From the NCBI GenBank assembly GCA_964628055.1, contig CAZVNL010000043.1, positions 1 through 16,946 on the forward strand: a stretch of 16,946 nucleotides of DNA. The letters run 5' to 3'. The position numbers were made by a program, and so were the translations under genes. The notes under the pieces are model-generated. The model was not told the DNA's origin, searched no databases, and was given only the letters and a program-made list of their open reading frames with translations. Each line of letters opens with the position of its first letter. The stretch's first letter is position 1. The DNA comes from CAZBEL01 sp964628055 (GTDB lineage Bacteria; Fidelibacterota; Marinisomatia; Marinisomatales; TCS56). Of this stretch, positions 1 to 7,973 are shown piece by piece.

Positions 1-162
1 AACCATGTAAAACATGCCCTGGCTTATGTACCTCTTTAATTTGCACAACGGGTTAATTTTTTACTATGAAATCTAGTACCACAAAACTACAACGCGTGGT
101 TAACTTGTCCGTTAACTCCTGTTAGAAGTAGTTTTTTGCTACCAAATTTAATAGTGTCCCTC

Positions 163-2493
163 CTACCCTACCTGGCCTTCCATGGATTCTTGTAGTCGCC
201 GGGCTGTTTTCAAAAAGTTCCCTAAAGACAGTTCTTTTAGATAAATGGCCCCGTGCGCTGCCCGGAGGCGTGGGTGGGGATTTTGATACCAATAATCCCG
301 GCCCAAGACGAGTTGTAAATCCTGGTGTTGTTCCACCCAAATTCGCTGGGTTAAATCACAAAAGGGACCGTCTAATTCATAACTGGGAAAAGAGGCCTGA
401 CGCTGACTTAAATAACTGGTCATGAAGGTCTGCTGAAGAACCGCCATGGAATTCAGGGATACGGGAATAATCAGATCGGCTTCGGCGGCATCAAACCGGT
501 ACCAGACGTTGCGATAACCCCATATTCGCAACTGGCTAAGGTCACGTTCCTCCTGCCAGAGACGTAGCGCTTCCGCCAGGGCTTGCAGAATTTTATAATG
601 CGTATCAGGGCCACTCCCTTCAGGGTCTAACGCCAGGGAAATTACCGTGGGCTCGATCGTTTTCAGTAACGCTAAAATGGGCTCCACGTCCCGCTTGCGT
701 TTCGGTATCTCCGTAAAAATATCGCCGGTGTAAAATCCCAGACGCAAATGGTGTATATCACGAACACGTACACCATACCGCGCCCAAACCAACTCCTCTT
801 CAAATTCCCGGATCATACCCTTTAAACGCTGAATTTGAGGAGGATTCCGTTCCCCATCGTAACAGTGACTTAAGTAGTTCAACAGCTCGGTCAACTGCGT
901 CTCTAATTCAGTAATGGATTCAATTCCGTAGATGTCCACCAGGATGCGAACGATGCGATGGCTCAAACCCCGCTGTCTCCCCTCCGCATTATTCGAGGCC
1001 ACGCGATCCAGGTAATGGTACACATCCTTATCCCATTTCCAACGGTATCCTTCGCTGAAAAAGTTGGCATACGTGGTCATCTCGATGCGCCCTTGTTGCA
1101 GATATCGCAGCGTCGCCTGGAGACACTCCTGAAGAAACCGGTTAGTCACGGAGGTAAAACCCGAGGTCATAATTGCAAAATGATGGTGGTTACGGGGAGA
1201 CCGGACCAGGTGAATGATGTGGGGTAAAAATCCCAACATGATATCATCATGATGGGGACCCGTGTGAAGGAAGACCTGGTTTTCCTCGGGGCGCAACGTT
1301 TTTTCAACCTTCACCTGTAAAGACCGTAAGGTTTGAACAATCGTGTTCTTAGAGAGTTCCGGTATCAGGGCGGCGTAGGGGTCGCGACGAACTTTCCTCA
1401 GGGTCAACCGTGACCCAAAAACCCGTTGTGATTTGCACAGGTTAATGATGGCCCGTTGTGTTTTTTCATCTGTCCAGGGCGTTTTTTCATATTCTTGTTG
1501 TTGCCAGGCTGCCAACCGACTGGCAGCTCCCGGGGTCAGGTAAAAGCGTGCGCCTGGTAAACCCTGGAGGGCCGTGGCTGGATACTCCACCGACGGGGAA
1601 AACTCCACAGCCGGTTTAACAACCTTTGCCTTCGTAGCACCAGCAGCAAAAATGATCGGGACAACCCGGGGATTGTGGGTTATGGTTCGCAATCCGATTG
1701 TCAGGACCAACCGGTTGCGGGAAATCTCCAGGCCTCCCAAATCCACGGCTGCTGCCGCTTGCGTCTCGAAATTGGTATTGGTCAACCGCGTAGTGGAATG
1801 GTGGTCGGAACCGCGTACATTAAAGGCAATATGACCGTCCGGACCAATGCCTCCCAGGAAAAAGCCAATTCCGCCCAGGGAACGGAGACGCTCCTCATAT
1901 TCATTACACCACTGGTCTACCAGGAAAATTGTTTTTTGCTGCTGTTTCTCTAAAAGGGATGTCGGTTCCCGGAAACGAAGTGTGAGGTCCACACGATTAT
2001 CGGGGAAAATAGCCTGTAGGCTCCCGGTACCGAAGCGGGGGATTCGCTCACAATTCATGAGCAAGGCGCGCTGGGGCTCCAGTCCAAACCCCCGCAAATA
2101 AAAGCGCTTCACATAGTAATAAAAACTGTTGTGTTGCTGGGGATCGATGGGATAGAATTCATCCATCTGGACAAAATGCAACCCTTTTAAAGACGGCTTT
2201 TTCTGCAACGCTAAGCCATGTTTGCGACGAAAATGCTCCTGCTCTTTGCGCTCCCAATTCTTTAAAAGGTACTGAACCCATTTAATAAAATATTCGGGTG
2301 TTTTCCCCGTGGGTAAACTCACTACTCCTTCCGGGTGCTCCCCCACCCACTCCAGGAAACGTAAGGCTGAAATCAGTCCTAATTGGGGAAAGTTGTTTAC
2401 CACAATGAAAGGAATCCGGTTGGACGGTACCCCCAGCCCGGAGCGTTCCCAGAAGGTTTTCTCAACGTTACTTTGAAAAACCAATTCAGTCAT
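163..2493 (-). CDS. NagB-like sugar-phosphate isomerase / PIG-L (LmbE) deacetylase fusion protein
   Basis: A 776-residue cytoplasmic protein with no signal peptide, made of two recognisable domains. Residues ~25-330 resemble glucosamine-6-phosphate deaminase: phosphate-loop PTGKTP (61-66), MDEFYPI with Asp111, and GGIGPDGHIAFNVRG with Asp219 and His221. The Glu of the usual FNEP motif is Val226, so one residue of the NagB ring-opening machinery is missing. Residues ~405-640 form a PIG-L/LmbE-type metal-dependent N-deacetylase domain. PHHDD (His414, Asp416, Asp417) matches the AHPDDE metal/base motif, and DPEGSGPDTHYK supplies the second His (His632). NagB/PIG-L fusions are known in Bacteroidetes and Planctomycetes. 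A deacetylase plus deaminase could act in sequence on an N-acetyl amino sugar, but that is inference. It is last in the nagB operon, 44 bp after the GlmU-like gene. The RBS is weak (AGGT about 10 nt upstream). Domain calls are firm; substrate is unknown. Confidence 0.88.
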   Translation of the reverse strand: MTELVFQSNVEKTFWERSGLGVPSNRIPFIVVNNFPQLGLISALRFLEWVGEHPEGVVSLPTGKTPEYFIKWVQYLLKNWERKEQEHFRRKHGLALQKKPSLKGLHFVQMDEFYPIDPQQHNSFYYYVKRFYLRGFGLEPQRALLMNCERIPRFGTGSLQAIFPDNRVDLTLRFREPTSLLEKQQQKTIFLVDQWCNEYEERLRSLGGIGFFLGGIGPDGHIAFNVRGSDHHSTTRLTNTNFETQAAAAVDLGGLEISRNRLVLTIGLRTITHNPRVVPIIFAAGATKAKVVKPAVEFSPSVEYPATALQGLPGARFYLTPGAASRLAAWQQQEYEKTPWTDEKTQRAIINLCKSQRVFGSRLTLRKVRRDPYAALIPELSKNTIVQTLRSLQVKVEKTLRPEENQVFLHTGPHHDDIMLGFLPHIIHLVRSPRNHHHFAIMTSGFTSVTNRFLQECLQATLRYLQQGRIEMTTYANFFSEGYRWKWDKDVYHYLDRVASNNAEGRQRGLSHRIVRILVDIYGIESITELETQLTELLNYLSHCYDGERNPPQIQRLKGMIREFEEELVWARYGVRVRDIHHLRLGFYTGDIFTEIPKRKRDVEPILALLKTIEPTVISLALDPEGSGPDTHYKILQALAEALRLWQEERDLSQLRIWGYRNVWYRFDAAEADLIIPVSLNSMAVLQQTFMTSYLSQRQASFPSYELDGPFCDLTQRIWVEQHQDLQLVLGRDYWYQNPHPRLRAAHGAIYLKELSLGNFLKTARRLQESMEGQVG

Positions 2494-2537
2494 TCAACAA
2501 TATACCTAAAATGGGAACGCAAGGGGGGAACGATCCC

Positions 2538-3803
2538 TCAGGAGGAAAGCCCAAAGGCGTCCCGTTCACCTTGTGACTGTCCGAAGACCGTGCGAAAAAG
2601 GACTTCCATGGCGGGGGTTAATTTCACTTTCCGCCGGGCCATGACCCGTCGAGCCACCTGAATGGCTTTTTCCAAACGATAGGTGGTTAAGCCCTCCGCG
2701 GCGTTACCCCAGGTGAATGAAGGGACAAACTTGGGGGGTAAATCGGTGCCATAGAGGTTACAGTTCACCCCCACAACGGTTCCCGTGTTGAACATGGCAT
2801 TGATGCCGCTTTTGGAATGGTCGCCAATGGTGAGACCTACAAACTGAGAACCCGTGTCCACCAGTTCACCCTGAACGTAAACTTTCACCGTTCCGTAGTC
2901 GTTCTTCAAGTCACTGTTATTGGTATCGGCCCCCAGGTTGACCCATGACCCCAGGTAAGCATGCCCCAGGAAACCTTCGTGTTGTTTGTTTGAATAGGAA
3001 TGCAAGATGGATTCTTCCACCTCGCCGCCCACTTTACAGACTGGTCCGATGCTGGTATTTTCGTAAATCTTGGCCCCCGCTTTGATGAGGCTGTGCCGAC
3101 CCACATAAAGGGGGCCCTCCAGCACGGCGTTAGGGAAAACGTGCACCCCCTCGTCTAAATAAATGGGACCTTCACTGGCCTCCAGTACCGCACCCGGCTT
3201 CAGCTGGGCACCTGCGCTAATGTGAATCTGGTCACGATTCACCAACACGACTCCGTCATACACCTTTCCATCAATAGAAGGACTATTCCCAGTAAGTAGG
3301 GCAAAGTCTTCCCGTAGAGCTTCCCCGTTGTACTGAACCAATTCCCAAGGATAAGCGATCAGCTTAGCCTGCGCCGTTTTGGCCGGCAGTCCTTGAAAGG
3401 TTCCGCGGGTCAACGGTCCCCTGTTCATCTGGGCTTTGACGTTTTCGAGGTGGGTTCCGGAACAGCGGGCCGCTAAAACAGTCTTGTCTTGCTCTAAAAC
3501 CCGGTTTGGCTCCAGCGTCTGAATGGCCTCCACCGCAGAAGTCTCCAGTAACAAGCGACCGTTGATAAAAACAACTTCTTCCACTTCTTCTGGTAACTCA
3601 TTGACGCGTACCTGTGGGTGGGTTTCCGCGATGACCGGTGCCAGGTAGGGGCGCGTGTGGAAACTCACCACCGCACCAGGAAAGTAATAGACTATCCTTT
3701 CCCGCAGCAATAACGCGCCACAGCGGAGGTCGTACACCGGCCGGAAATAAACCAGGGGAAGTAACCGGGAGTAGGCCTCGTCCTCAAAAAGGCAGATTTG
3801 CAT
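2538..3803 (-). CDS. Alternative GlmU-like protein: sugar-1-phosphate nucleotidyltransferase with left-handed beta-helix acyltransferase domain
   Basis: A 421-residue cytoplasmic protein resembling the alternative bacterial GlmU family (TIGR03991 / NTP_transf_4 type). That family is thought to make UDP-GlcNAc from GlcN-1-P by acetylation and uridylylation. The N-terminal third (ICLFEDEAYSRLLPLVYFRP, then LRCGALLLRERI) is the divergent nucleotidyltransferase start, lacking the classic GlmU GxGTRM loop. From about residue 195 hexapeptide repeats form a left-handed beta-helix. It includes LGADTNNSDLKNDYGTV and GDHSKSGINAMFNTGTVVG, which are typical of this family's acetyltransferase half. The start was placed at 3803 rather than at the ATG nine codons upstream (3830): GGAGAG (3811-3816) lies 7 nt before it, while the upstream ATG has no Shine-Dalgarno. 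It sits 49 bp after nagB and 44 bp before the NagB/PIG-L fusion, so all three are probably one transcript. Family assignment is good; activity of the first domain is inferred from homology. Confidence 0.85.
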   Translation of the reverse strand: MQICLFEDEAYSRLLPLVYFRPVYDLRCGALLLRERIVYYFPGAVVSFHTRPYLAPVIAETHPQVRVNELPEEVEEVVFINGRLLLETSAVEAIQTLEPNRVLEQDKTVLAARCSGTHLENVKAQMNRGPLTRGTFQGLPAKTAQAKLIAYPWELVQYNGEALREDFALLTGNSPSIDGKVYDGVVLVNRDQIHISAGAQLKPGAVLEASEGPIYLDEGVHVFPNAVLEGPLYVGRHSLIKAGAKIYENTSIGPVCKVGGEVEESILHSYSNKQHEGFLGHAYLGSWVNLGADTNNSDLKNDYGTVKVYVQGELVDTGSQFVGLTIGDHSKSGINAMFNTGTVVGVNCNLYGTDLPPKFVPSFTWGNAAEGLTTYRLEKAIQVARRVMARRKVKLTPAMEVLFRTVFGQSQGERDAFGLSS

Positions 3804-3852
3804 CGATTGTCTCTCCTTTGCCAAATTCATTGTTCGACCCGGTGGGTTGGAA

Positions 3853-4635
3853 TTACCCGTAGTAAATGAATTCCGCCGAAAGCTTGGAAGCCGCCTTTTT
3901 GTCCACGATGACGATAGCCTTGCGGTGCATCTGCAACATGGATGCCGGACACATGGCCGTTATGGGTCCTTCTACCGACTGTTTAACCGCCGTGGCTTTA
4001 CTGTTGCCATGGGCCAATAGAATGATCTCCTTGGCTTCCATGATAGTGCCGATACCCATGGTAATGGCGTAATAGGGAACCTCCTCAAGGGAGTCAAAGA
4101 AGCGGGCGTTATCTTGGCGGGTCTTTTCCGTTAGGGTTTTAATCCGGGTTCGCGAGCCCAGGGAAGAACCAGGTTCGTTGAAGGCAATATGTCCATTGCC
4201 GCCGATACCCAATATTTGCAGGTCCAATCCGCCGAAACGTTTGATCTCGTCTTCGTACCAACGACAATATTCCGCCACTTTCGGATCGGTTTCAAAGGAA
4301 CTTATTTTAATATTACCAAATACGCCCTGCGGAACGTGGACGTTGGTGGGAGCAATATTAATGTGCTTAAACAGGTTTTCCCACATGAAGAAGTGGTAAC
4401 TCTGGTCATAGTTCGGGGGCAACCCGATATATTCGTCTAAGTTAAAGGTTACTACCTTCGAAAAATCCAATCCTTCATCCCGATGGAGACGAATCAGCTC
4501 CTGGTACAAACCCAAGGGGGTGCTGCCAGTGGCCAATCCCAGGACCAAGTTCGGCTTCTTACGAATCCTGTCGGCCACAATCTTGGCCGCTTTCTTGCTC
4601 ATGGCGGCTTGGTTCTCTTCAACAATCAGTAACAT
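3853..4635 (-). CDS. nagB: Glucosamine-6-phosphate deaminase
   Basis: A 260-residue cytoplasmic enzyme that converts glucosamine-6-phosphate to fructose-6-phosphate and ammonia, the last step of GlcNAc catabolism. Full family length, with all expected motifs: phosphate loop LATGSTP (34-40), NLDEYIGL with the enolisation base Asp67, and GIGGNGHIAFNEPGSS with Asn147, His149 and Glu154, then SRTRIKTL. The Asn at 147 (Asp in E. coli) is the form found in the Bacillus-type enzyme, so it is not a defect. The start is supported by GAAGGAGC 5 nt upstream. It is the first gene of the leftward operon and is transcribed divergently from the secreted GHL10 glycosidase. This links amino-sugar catabolism to extracellular glycan hydrolysis. 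The E. coli-style allosteric GlcNAc-6-P site cannot be judged by eye. Confidence 0.96.
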   Translation of the reverse strand: MLLIVEENQAAMSKKAAKIVADRIRKKPNLVLGLATGSTPLGLYQELIRLHRDEGLDFSKVVTFNLDEYIGLPPNYDQSYHFFMWENLFKHINIAPTNVHVPQGVFGNIKISSFETDPKVAEYCRWYEDEIKRFGGLDLQILGIGGNGHIAFNEPGSSLGSRTRIKTLTEKTRQDNARFFDSLEEVPYYAITMGIGTIMEAKEIILLAHGNSKATAVKQSVEGPITAMCPASMLQMHRKAIVIVDKKAASKLSAEFIYYG

Positions 4636-4744
4636 AATAGCTCCTTCATTTTGCTGTTGAATGAACCATTATTTTACTACCTTATCATTATGTGAAGCAC
4701 GGTAAACTTAGGGGAATGAAACCCGATACAGATCACCCTACGAA

Positions 4745-4765
4745 GGGGATAATAAAACCATCCCC
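4745..4765. promoter_or_regulatory. Inverted repeat, possible operator (GGGGAT-N9-ATCCCC)
   Basis: A perfect 6-bp inverted repeat with a 9-nt AT-rich centre. It lies 85 bp upstream of the GHL10 start and 110 bp upstream of nagB. There is no U-tract, so it is not a terminator. Its position in a divergent promoter region fits a dimeric repressor site, but the motif is not one I recognise. Confidence 0.25.
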
Positions 4766-4773
4766 ACCCTTAA

Positions 4774-4783
4774 ACAACGTTGT
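4774..4783. promoter_or_regulatory. Perfect palindrome ACAACGTTGT, possible LacI-type operator
   Basis: A 10-bp perfect palindrome centred on CG, 8 bp from the preceding inverted repeat. Operators of LacI-family sugar repressors commonly have a CG-centred palindrome such as AACGTT, which is the only reason for this suggestion. A palindrome this short can occur by chance. Confidence 0.25.
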
Positions 4784-4849
4784 AGCCCGAAAGCAAATCC
4801 AGTAAATTTCAGCCAACCTCAGCTTAAAAAACCAAGCGGGATAAATAAT

Positions 4850-7800
4850 ATGAATACAGGACAACGCCTTCTTCTCACCCTTGGCCTACTCTTTTACACC
4901 CTTTTAGGACAAACAGCGAATCAAGAGTTTCGCGCTACGTGGGTCATTACCTGGGAACATATCAACCCTAGTGATACGCCCGCCGAGGGGAAAGCCCGTA
5001 TTCGCCAAATCATGAACAACCACCAGGCGGCTAATATGACCTCGGTCCTCTTCCAGGTGCGGCAAAGCGGAACGGCCTACTACAACTCTTCCTTTGAACC
5101 CTGGGGTTATTACGCTGATTACAGCGACCCGGGATACGACCCCTTAGCCTACGCTATCGAACAGGCCCACGCCCGGGGATTGGAACTCCACGCCTGGTTC
5201 AATGTCTTTCAAGCCTCCAGCATGCATCCCGGGGCGCCAGCCTACGAACATCCCGAATGGGTTTGCCGGGACAGGAACGGTATCCCCATGGATTCCTATC
5301 GCTCCCTCTCCCCGGGCCTCGACTCCGTAAGGGCTTATCTGGTGGCTGTGGCCATGGAAATTGTCAACAACTACGACATCGATGGATTGCACCTGGACTA
5401 CGTGCGCTGGAATGAATATACCAATACCCAGCGCCAAATCGACCGGGGAGGTCAGGTAGAGGAAATTGGAATGCTCGACGGCATTGTCACCGAAGATATG
5501 ATCAACGAATTGAACAACAATCGCTCCGGGCGCTATCTCTACGATGTGGAGCATCCCTACAGCGCCGGGGTACCCAGTGGCTTTTCTTCCTGGGAAGAAT
5601 GGTGGCGCTCTTCGGTGACTGACTTTGTCCAGACGCTTCACGATTCTATCCAGGCCGTGAAACCCCATGTGCGCCTTACCGCCGCCGTCCTCGGAAAATA
5701 CAACTGGTCAGGATGGCAGGGCTATGGCACCGTCTACCAGGACGCCGCTCTGTGGTTTAATTCCGGCTACGTAGACCAACTCACACCCATGCACTACCAC
5801 TGGACGACCCCCAACGGTTTTTACAACATGTTAGTGGGACCCAACGGCCAGAGTAATTCCACGGAATGTTGGGGAACTTACATTCAACCGGGGATTGCTG
5901 CCGGTAGGCTTTATTCCGTTGGTCCCGGTTCCTATATGTTAGAGGATTACGGCGTCTGGAACAATCACCCTGCTATCGTGAACATTTGTCGAACCGTTCC
6001 CTGGGTGGACGGCTTCCAGTTTTTCAGCTATGGTAAGTGGGATTATCATGACTACTGGGTTCCCGCCAGCAATCTCTTTTTCAATACACGTACGAAAATC
6101 CGTAATATCCCGGGGAATCCCGGGACCCCTCCCCCAGCTCCCGTGCTCAATCTGGCCACCTTAGACTCCCTTACCTATAATCTCACCATCACACCAGGAG
6201 ACTCCACGATGGCTAACTGGTTTGCCCTTTATCGCGCTCCTGATACTACCCTGAGCCCGGACAGCGCGCAAATTACTAAAATTTATTTTGGGGACTCGAC
6301 CTGCACCATCACCGAAAGTTTCGACGGTACCCAGGACTTCAACGGTCAATATCATTACGCTGCCACGCAACTGGATCGCTTTTGGAATGAATCCCCCCTT
6401 TCCAATAGCGTCGTTACCGATTCGATCCCCTCTTTCCCACCCCTGGTAACAACCTCCACGCCTGCGGAAGGGGATACCGTTCCCGTCAACGTGGTGATTA
6501 CCCTGCACTTCTCTAAAACCCTGGATATTACTACGGTCCCCGATGCGATCACGCTGGAACCAACGGTTGATTTTTTCCCCATCTTCGGTAACGATCATAA
6601 ATCCTTCTCCCTCTCCAATCCCAATCTGGAATACAATACTGCCTACACCCTCACTGTGGACTCCACTGTAACGGATATAAACGGGGCTCCTTTAGACGGT
6701 AACGGAGACGGTATCGGCGGTGATTCTTTCATCCTCCATTTCCAAAGCGAAGAGGAAGACACCCACGGTCCCCTCGTGGTCAAAAGCAACCTGACCTTCG
6801 GAGCGAACACGCCCAATCTTGACGTGGAAGCGGTCCTTAACATTGTCTTTGACGAAATGGTAGATGAGAGCACCCTCTCCCCCTCTTCGGTCGTTTTACA
6901 AGAAAGCACAACTACCATTACCTATGAATGGCTCCACACCACGTTGAACGATCGCTCCATTCTGAATATCCGGTTAACCGACGGCTTCAGCTCCAACACG
7001 GACTATACCATCACCCTGGATCAAACCATCACGGATTTAGTGGGTAATCCGATGATTCCCACCACGGCGGCGTTTCACACCAGTGAACTGGGTTATGCGG
7101 AAGTGACGGATATCGATCCTTTCTCGTCGGTTAATAATTGGTGGCAACCCAGCGGGAGCGGCTCCACAACTGGTATTTTAGCCGGGACCGAGTTCGGCAC
7201 CTCCACGCAAGTCTACCTCCCCGGCACCTCGCCGGCAAAGGCGGCCCGACTCACTTACGTCTGGGATACCAACGCCACTGAACACTTGCTTCGCGAATAC
7301 CTATCAGGCGGTCCTCCCCGTGCCGTCCAATTCGATACCAGCTATACCCTCCAATGCTACATCTATGGAGACGGGAGTTATAACCTGTTCCGCTTTGCGG
7401 TGGATGACCATGTCCCCGAATCAAATCCACCTGCAGCCCACCATGAGGTCAGTCCCTGGTACACCATTGACTGGACGGGCTGGAAACTGGTGGAATGGGA
7501 TCTGGGATCCGATCCGGTAGGCACCTGGATTGGGAACGGCATCTTAGAAGGCACCATGCGTATTGACAGTTTTCAATTGACCTACGGGATCGGCGCAGCG
7601 CCCACGGGCACTATCTACTTCGACAACCTGCGGGTCGTGCAGAAGGGTATCCTGGCTACCAAACCGCCGTCGGTAGCCCTCCCGGAAACGTATTCACTGG
7701 AGCAAAATTATCCGAATCCCTTCAACCCCACGACCACCATTCCTTATACCCTCCCCAAAGATACCCATATCCGCCTGGCCGTGTACGATCTATTAGGGCG

Positions 7801-7963
7801 GCATATAGTCGATTTGGTCAATGAATTTCAGACCCGCGGACTGCACAAGGTGACCTGGGATGGTCATGACGCCCAGGGCCACCAGGTGGCTTCGGGAATG
7901 TACCTCTACCGCTTAGAAAGCGGTGGCTTCGCGGCTAACAAACGCATGCTCTACCTTAAATAA
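4850..7963 (+). CDS. Secreted GHL10 (DUF187/YddW-DigH-like) glycosidase with Ig-like domains, shared C-terminal module and T9SS sorting domain
   Basis: A 1037-residue exported protein. Residues 1-23 are a signal peptide. Residues ~25-420 are a glycosyl-hydrolase-like-10 TIM barrel (COG1649): EFRATWVITWEHI, SVLFQVRQSGTAYY, HAWFNVF, DGLHLDYVRW and DQLTPMHYHW are typical. The E. coli relative DigH (YddW) cleaves peptide-free peptidoglycan glycan, so a similar target is likely. Then come a fibronectin-like domain (~425-530), two SbsA-type Ig-like (Big_5) domains (~530-635 and ~636-748), an unclassified module (~751-930) also found in the amidase at 10682-13267, and a T9SS sorting domain (~944-1037, EQNYPNPFNP) predicting export to the surface or outside. 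The RBS is weak (GCGGGA). NamZ follows 10 bp downstream. Family call is strong; the exact bond cut is inferred. Confidence 0.9.
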   Translation: MNTGQRLLLTLGLLFYTLLGQTANQEFRATWVITWEHINPSDTPAEGKARIRQIMNNHQAANMTSVLFQVRQSGTAYYNSSFEPWGYYADYSDPGYDPLAYAIEQAHARGLELHAWFNVFQASSMHPGAPAYEHPEWVCRDRNGIPMDSYRSLSPGLDSVRAYLVAVAMEIVNNYDIDGLHLDYVRWNEYTNTQRQIDRGGQVEEIGMLDGIVTEDMINELNNNRSGRYLYDVEHPYSAGVPSGFSSWEEWWRSSVTDFVQTLHDSIQAVKPHVRLTAAVLGKYNWSGWQGYGTVYQDAALWFNSGYVDQLTPMHYHWTTPNGFYNMLVGPNGQSNSTECWGTYIQPGIAAGRLYSVGPGSYMLEDYGVWNNHPAIVNICRTVPWVDGFQFFSYGKWDYHDYWVPASNLFFNTRTKIRNIPGNPGTPPPAPVLNLATLDSLTYNLTITPGDSTMANWFALYRAPDTTLSPDSAQITKIYFGDSTCTITESFDGTQDFNGQYHYAATQLDRFWNESPLSNSVVTDSIPSFPPLVTTSTPAEGDTVPVNVVITLHFSKTLDITTVPDAITLEPTVDFFPIFGNDHKSFSLSNPNLEYNTAYTLTVDSTVTDINGAPLDGNGDGIGGDSFILHFQSEEEDTHGPLVVKSNLTFGANTPNLDVEAVLNIVFDEMVDESTLSPSSVVLQESTTTITYEWLHTTLNDRSILNIRLTDGFSSNTDYTITLDQTITDLVGNPMIPTTAAFHTSELGYAEVTDIDPFSSVNNWWQPSGSGSTTGILAGTEFGTSTQVYLPGTSPAKAARLTYVWDTNATEHLLREYLSGGPPRAVQFDTSYTLQCYIYGDGSYNLFRFAVDDHVPESNPPAAHHEVSPWYTIDWTGWKLVEWDLGSDPVGTWIGNGILEGTMRIDSFQLTYGIGAAPTGTIYFDNLRVVQKGILATKPPSVALPETYSLEQNYPNPFNPTTTIPYTLPKDTHIRLAVYDLLGRHIVDLVNEFQTRGLHKVTWDGHDAQGHQVASGMYLYRLESGGFAANKRMLYLK
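7099..7642 (+). other. Shared C-terminal module, copy 1 (in the GHL10 protein)
   Basis: This part of the GHL10 gene encodes ~180 residues, beginning VTDIDPF and ending YFDNLRVV. By eye the last ~118 residues are about two-thirds identical to a module in the amidase gene on the other strand. Tryptophans, aspartates and the phrase FDNLRV are compatible with a carbohydrate-binding jelly roll, but I do not recognise a named family. Confidence 0.7.
7387..7464 (+). repeat. 78-bp near-identical inverted repeat, copy 1 (partner 11184-11261)
   Basis: This stretch encodes FRFAVDDHVPESNPP and the residues after it in the GHL10 protein. It matches the reverse complement of 11184-11261 over 78 bases with four mismatches. 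All four are at third codon positions and are silent. The flanks are clearly more diverged. Confidence 0.9.
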
Positions 7964-7973
7964 CCAACAACTC

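Larger units (their letters stand above)
4636..4849. promoter_or_regulatory. Divergent intergenic region between the nagB operon and the GHL10/NamZ operon
   Basis: These 214 bp separate two operons transcribed in opposite directions and must hold both promoters. The region is AT-rich next to each start codon. No convincing -35/-10 pair was found for either direction; the best rightward candidate (TTGTAG, 17-bp spacer, TAAATT near 4781-4809) is weak. Three symmetric elements are present: GGGGAT-N9-ATCCCC (4745-4765), the 10-bp perfect palindrome ACAACGTTGT (4774-4783), and TTCATT-N9-AATGAA (4645-4665) in the nagB leader. The first two are plausible operators for a regulator answering to amino sugars. 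That role is inference. Confidence 0.5.

Noticed and set aside
1..162. Inverted repeats CATGT-AAA-ACATG (4-16) and GTTAAC-N6-GTTAAC (99-116), and GTAG-TTTTTTG-CTAC (near 129-143), downstream of the NagB/PIG-L gene
   Set aside because: Stems are short and AT-rich, and none is followed by a T-run in the minus-strand direction. No terminator or RNA gene can be supported.
3804..3830. Longer N-terminus for the GlmU-like protein starting at 3830
   Set aside because: No Shine-Dalgarno precedes that ATG. The ATG at 3803 has GGAGAG at 7 nt and gives the family-typical start.
3853..4635. Asn147 in NagB as a catalytic defect
   Set aside because: Asn at this position is found in the Bacillus-type deaminase; the key Asp67, His149 and Glu154 are present.
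5144..5668. Long antisense reading frame (174 codons) inside the GHL10 gene, and similar ones elsewhere
   Set aside because: These lie opposite well-conserved catalytic domains, have no recognisable motifs or RBS, and are explained by codon bias of the real gene.
7923..7973. Longer NamZ reading frame overlapping the end of the GHL10 gene
   Set aside because: The extra 17 residues lie before a clean signal peptide, and they come from DNA that encodes the T9SS tail in another frame.
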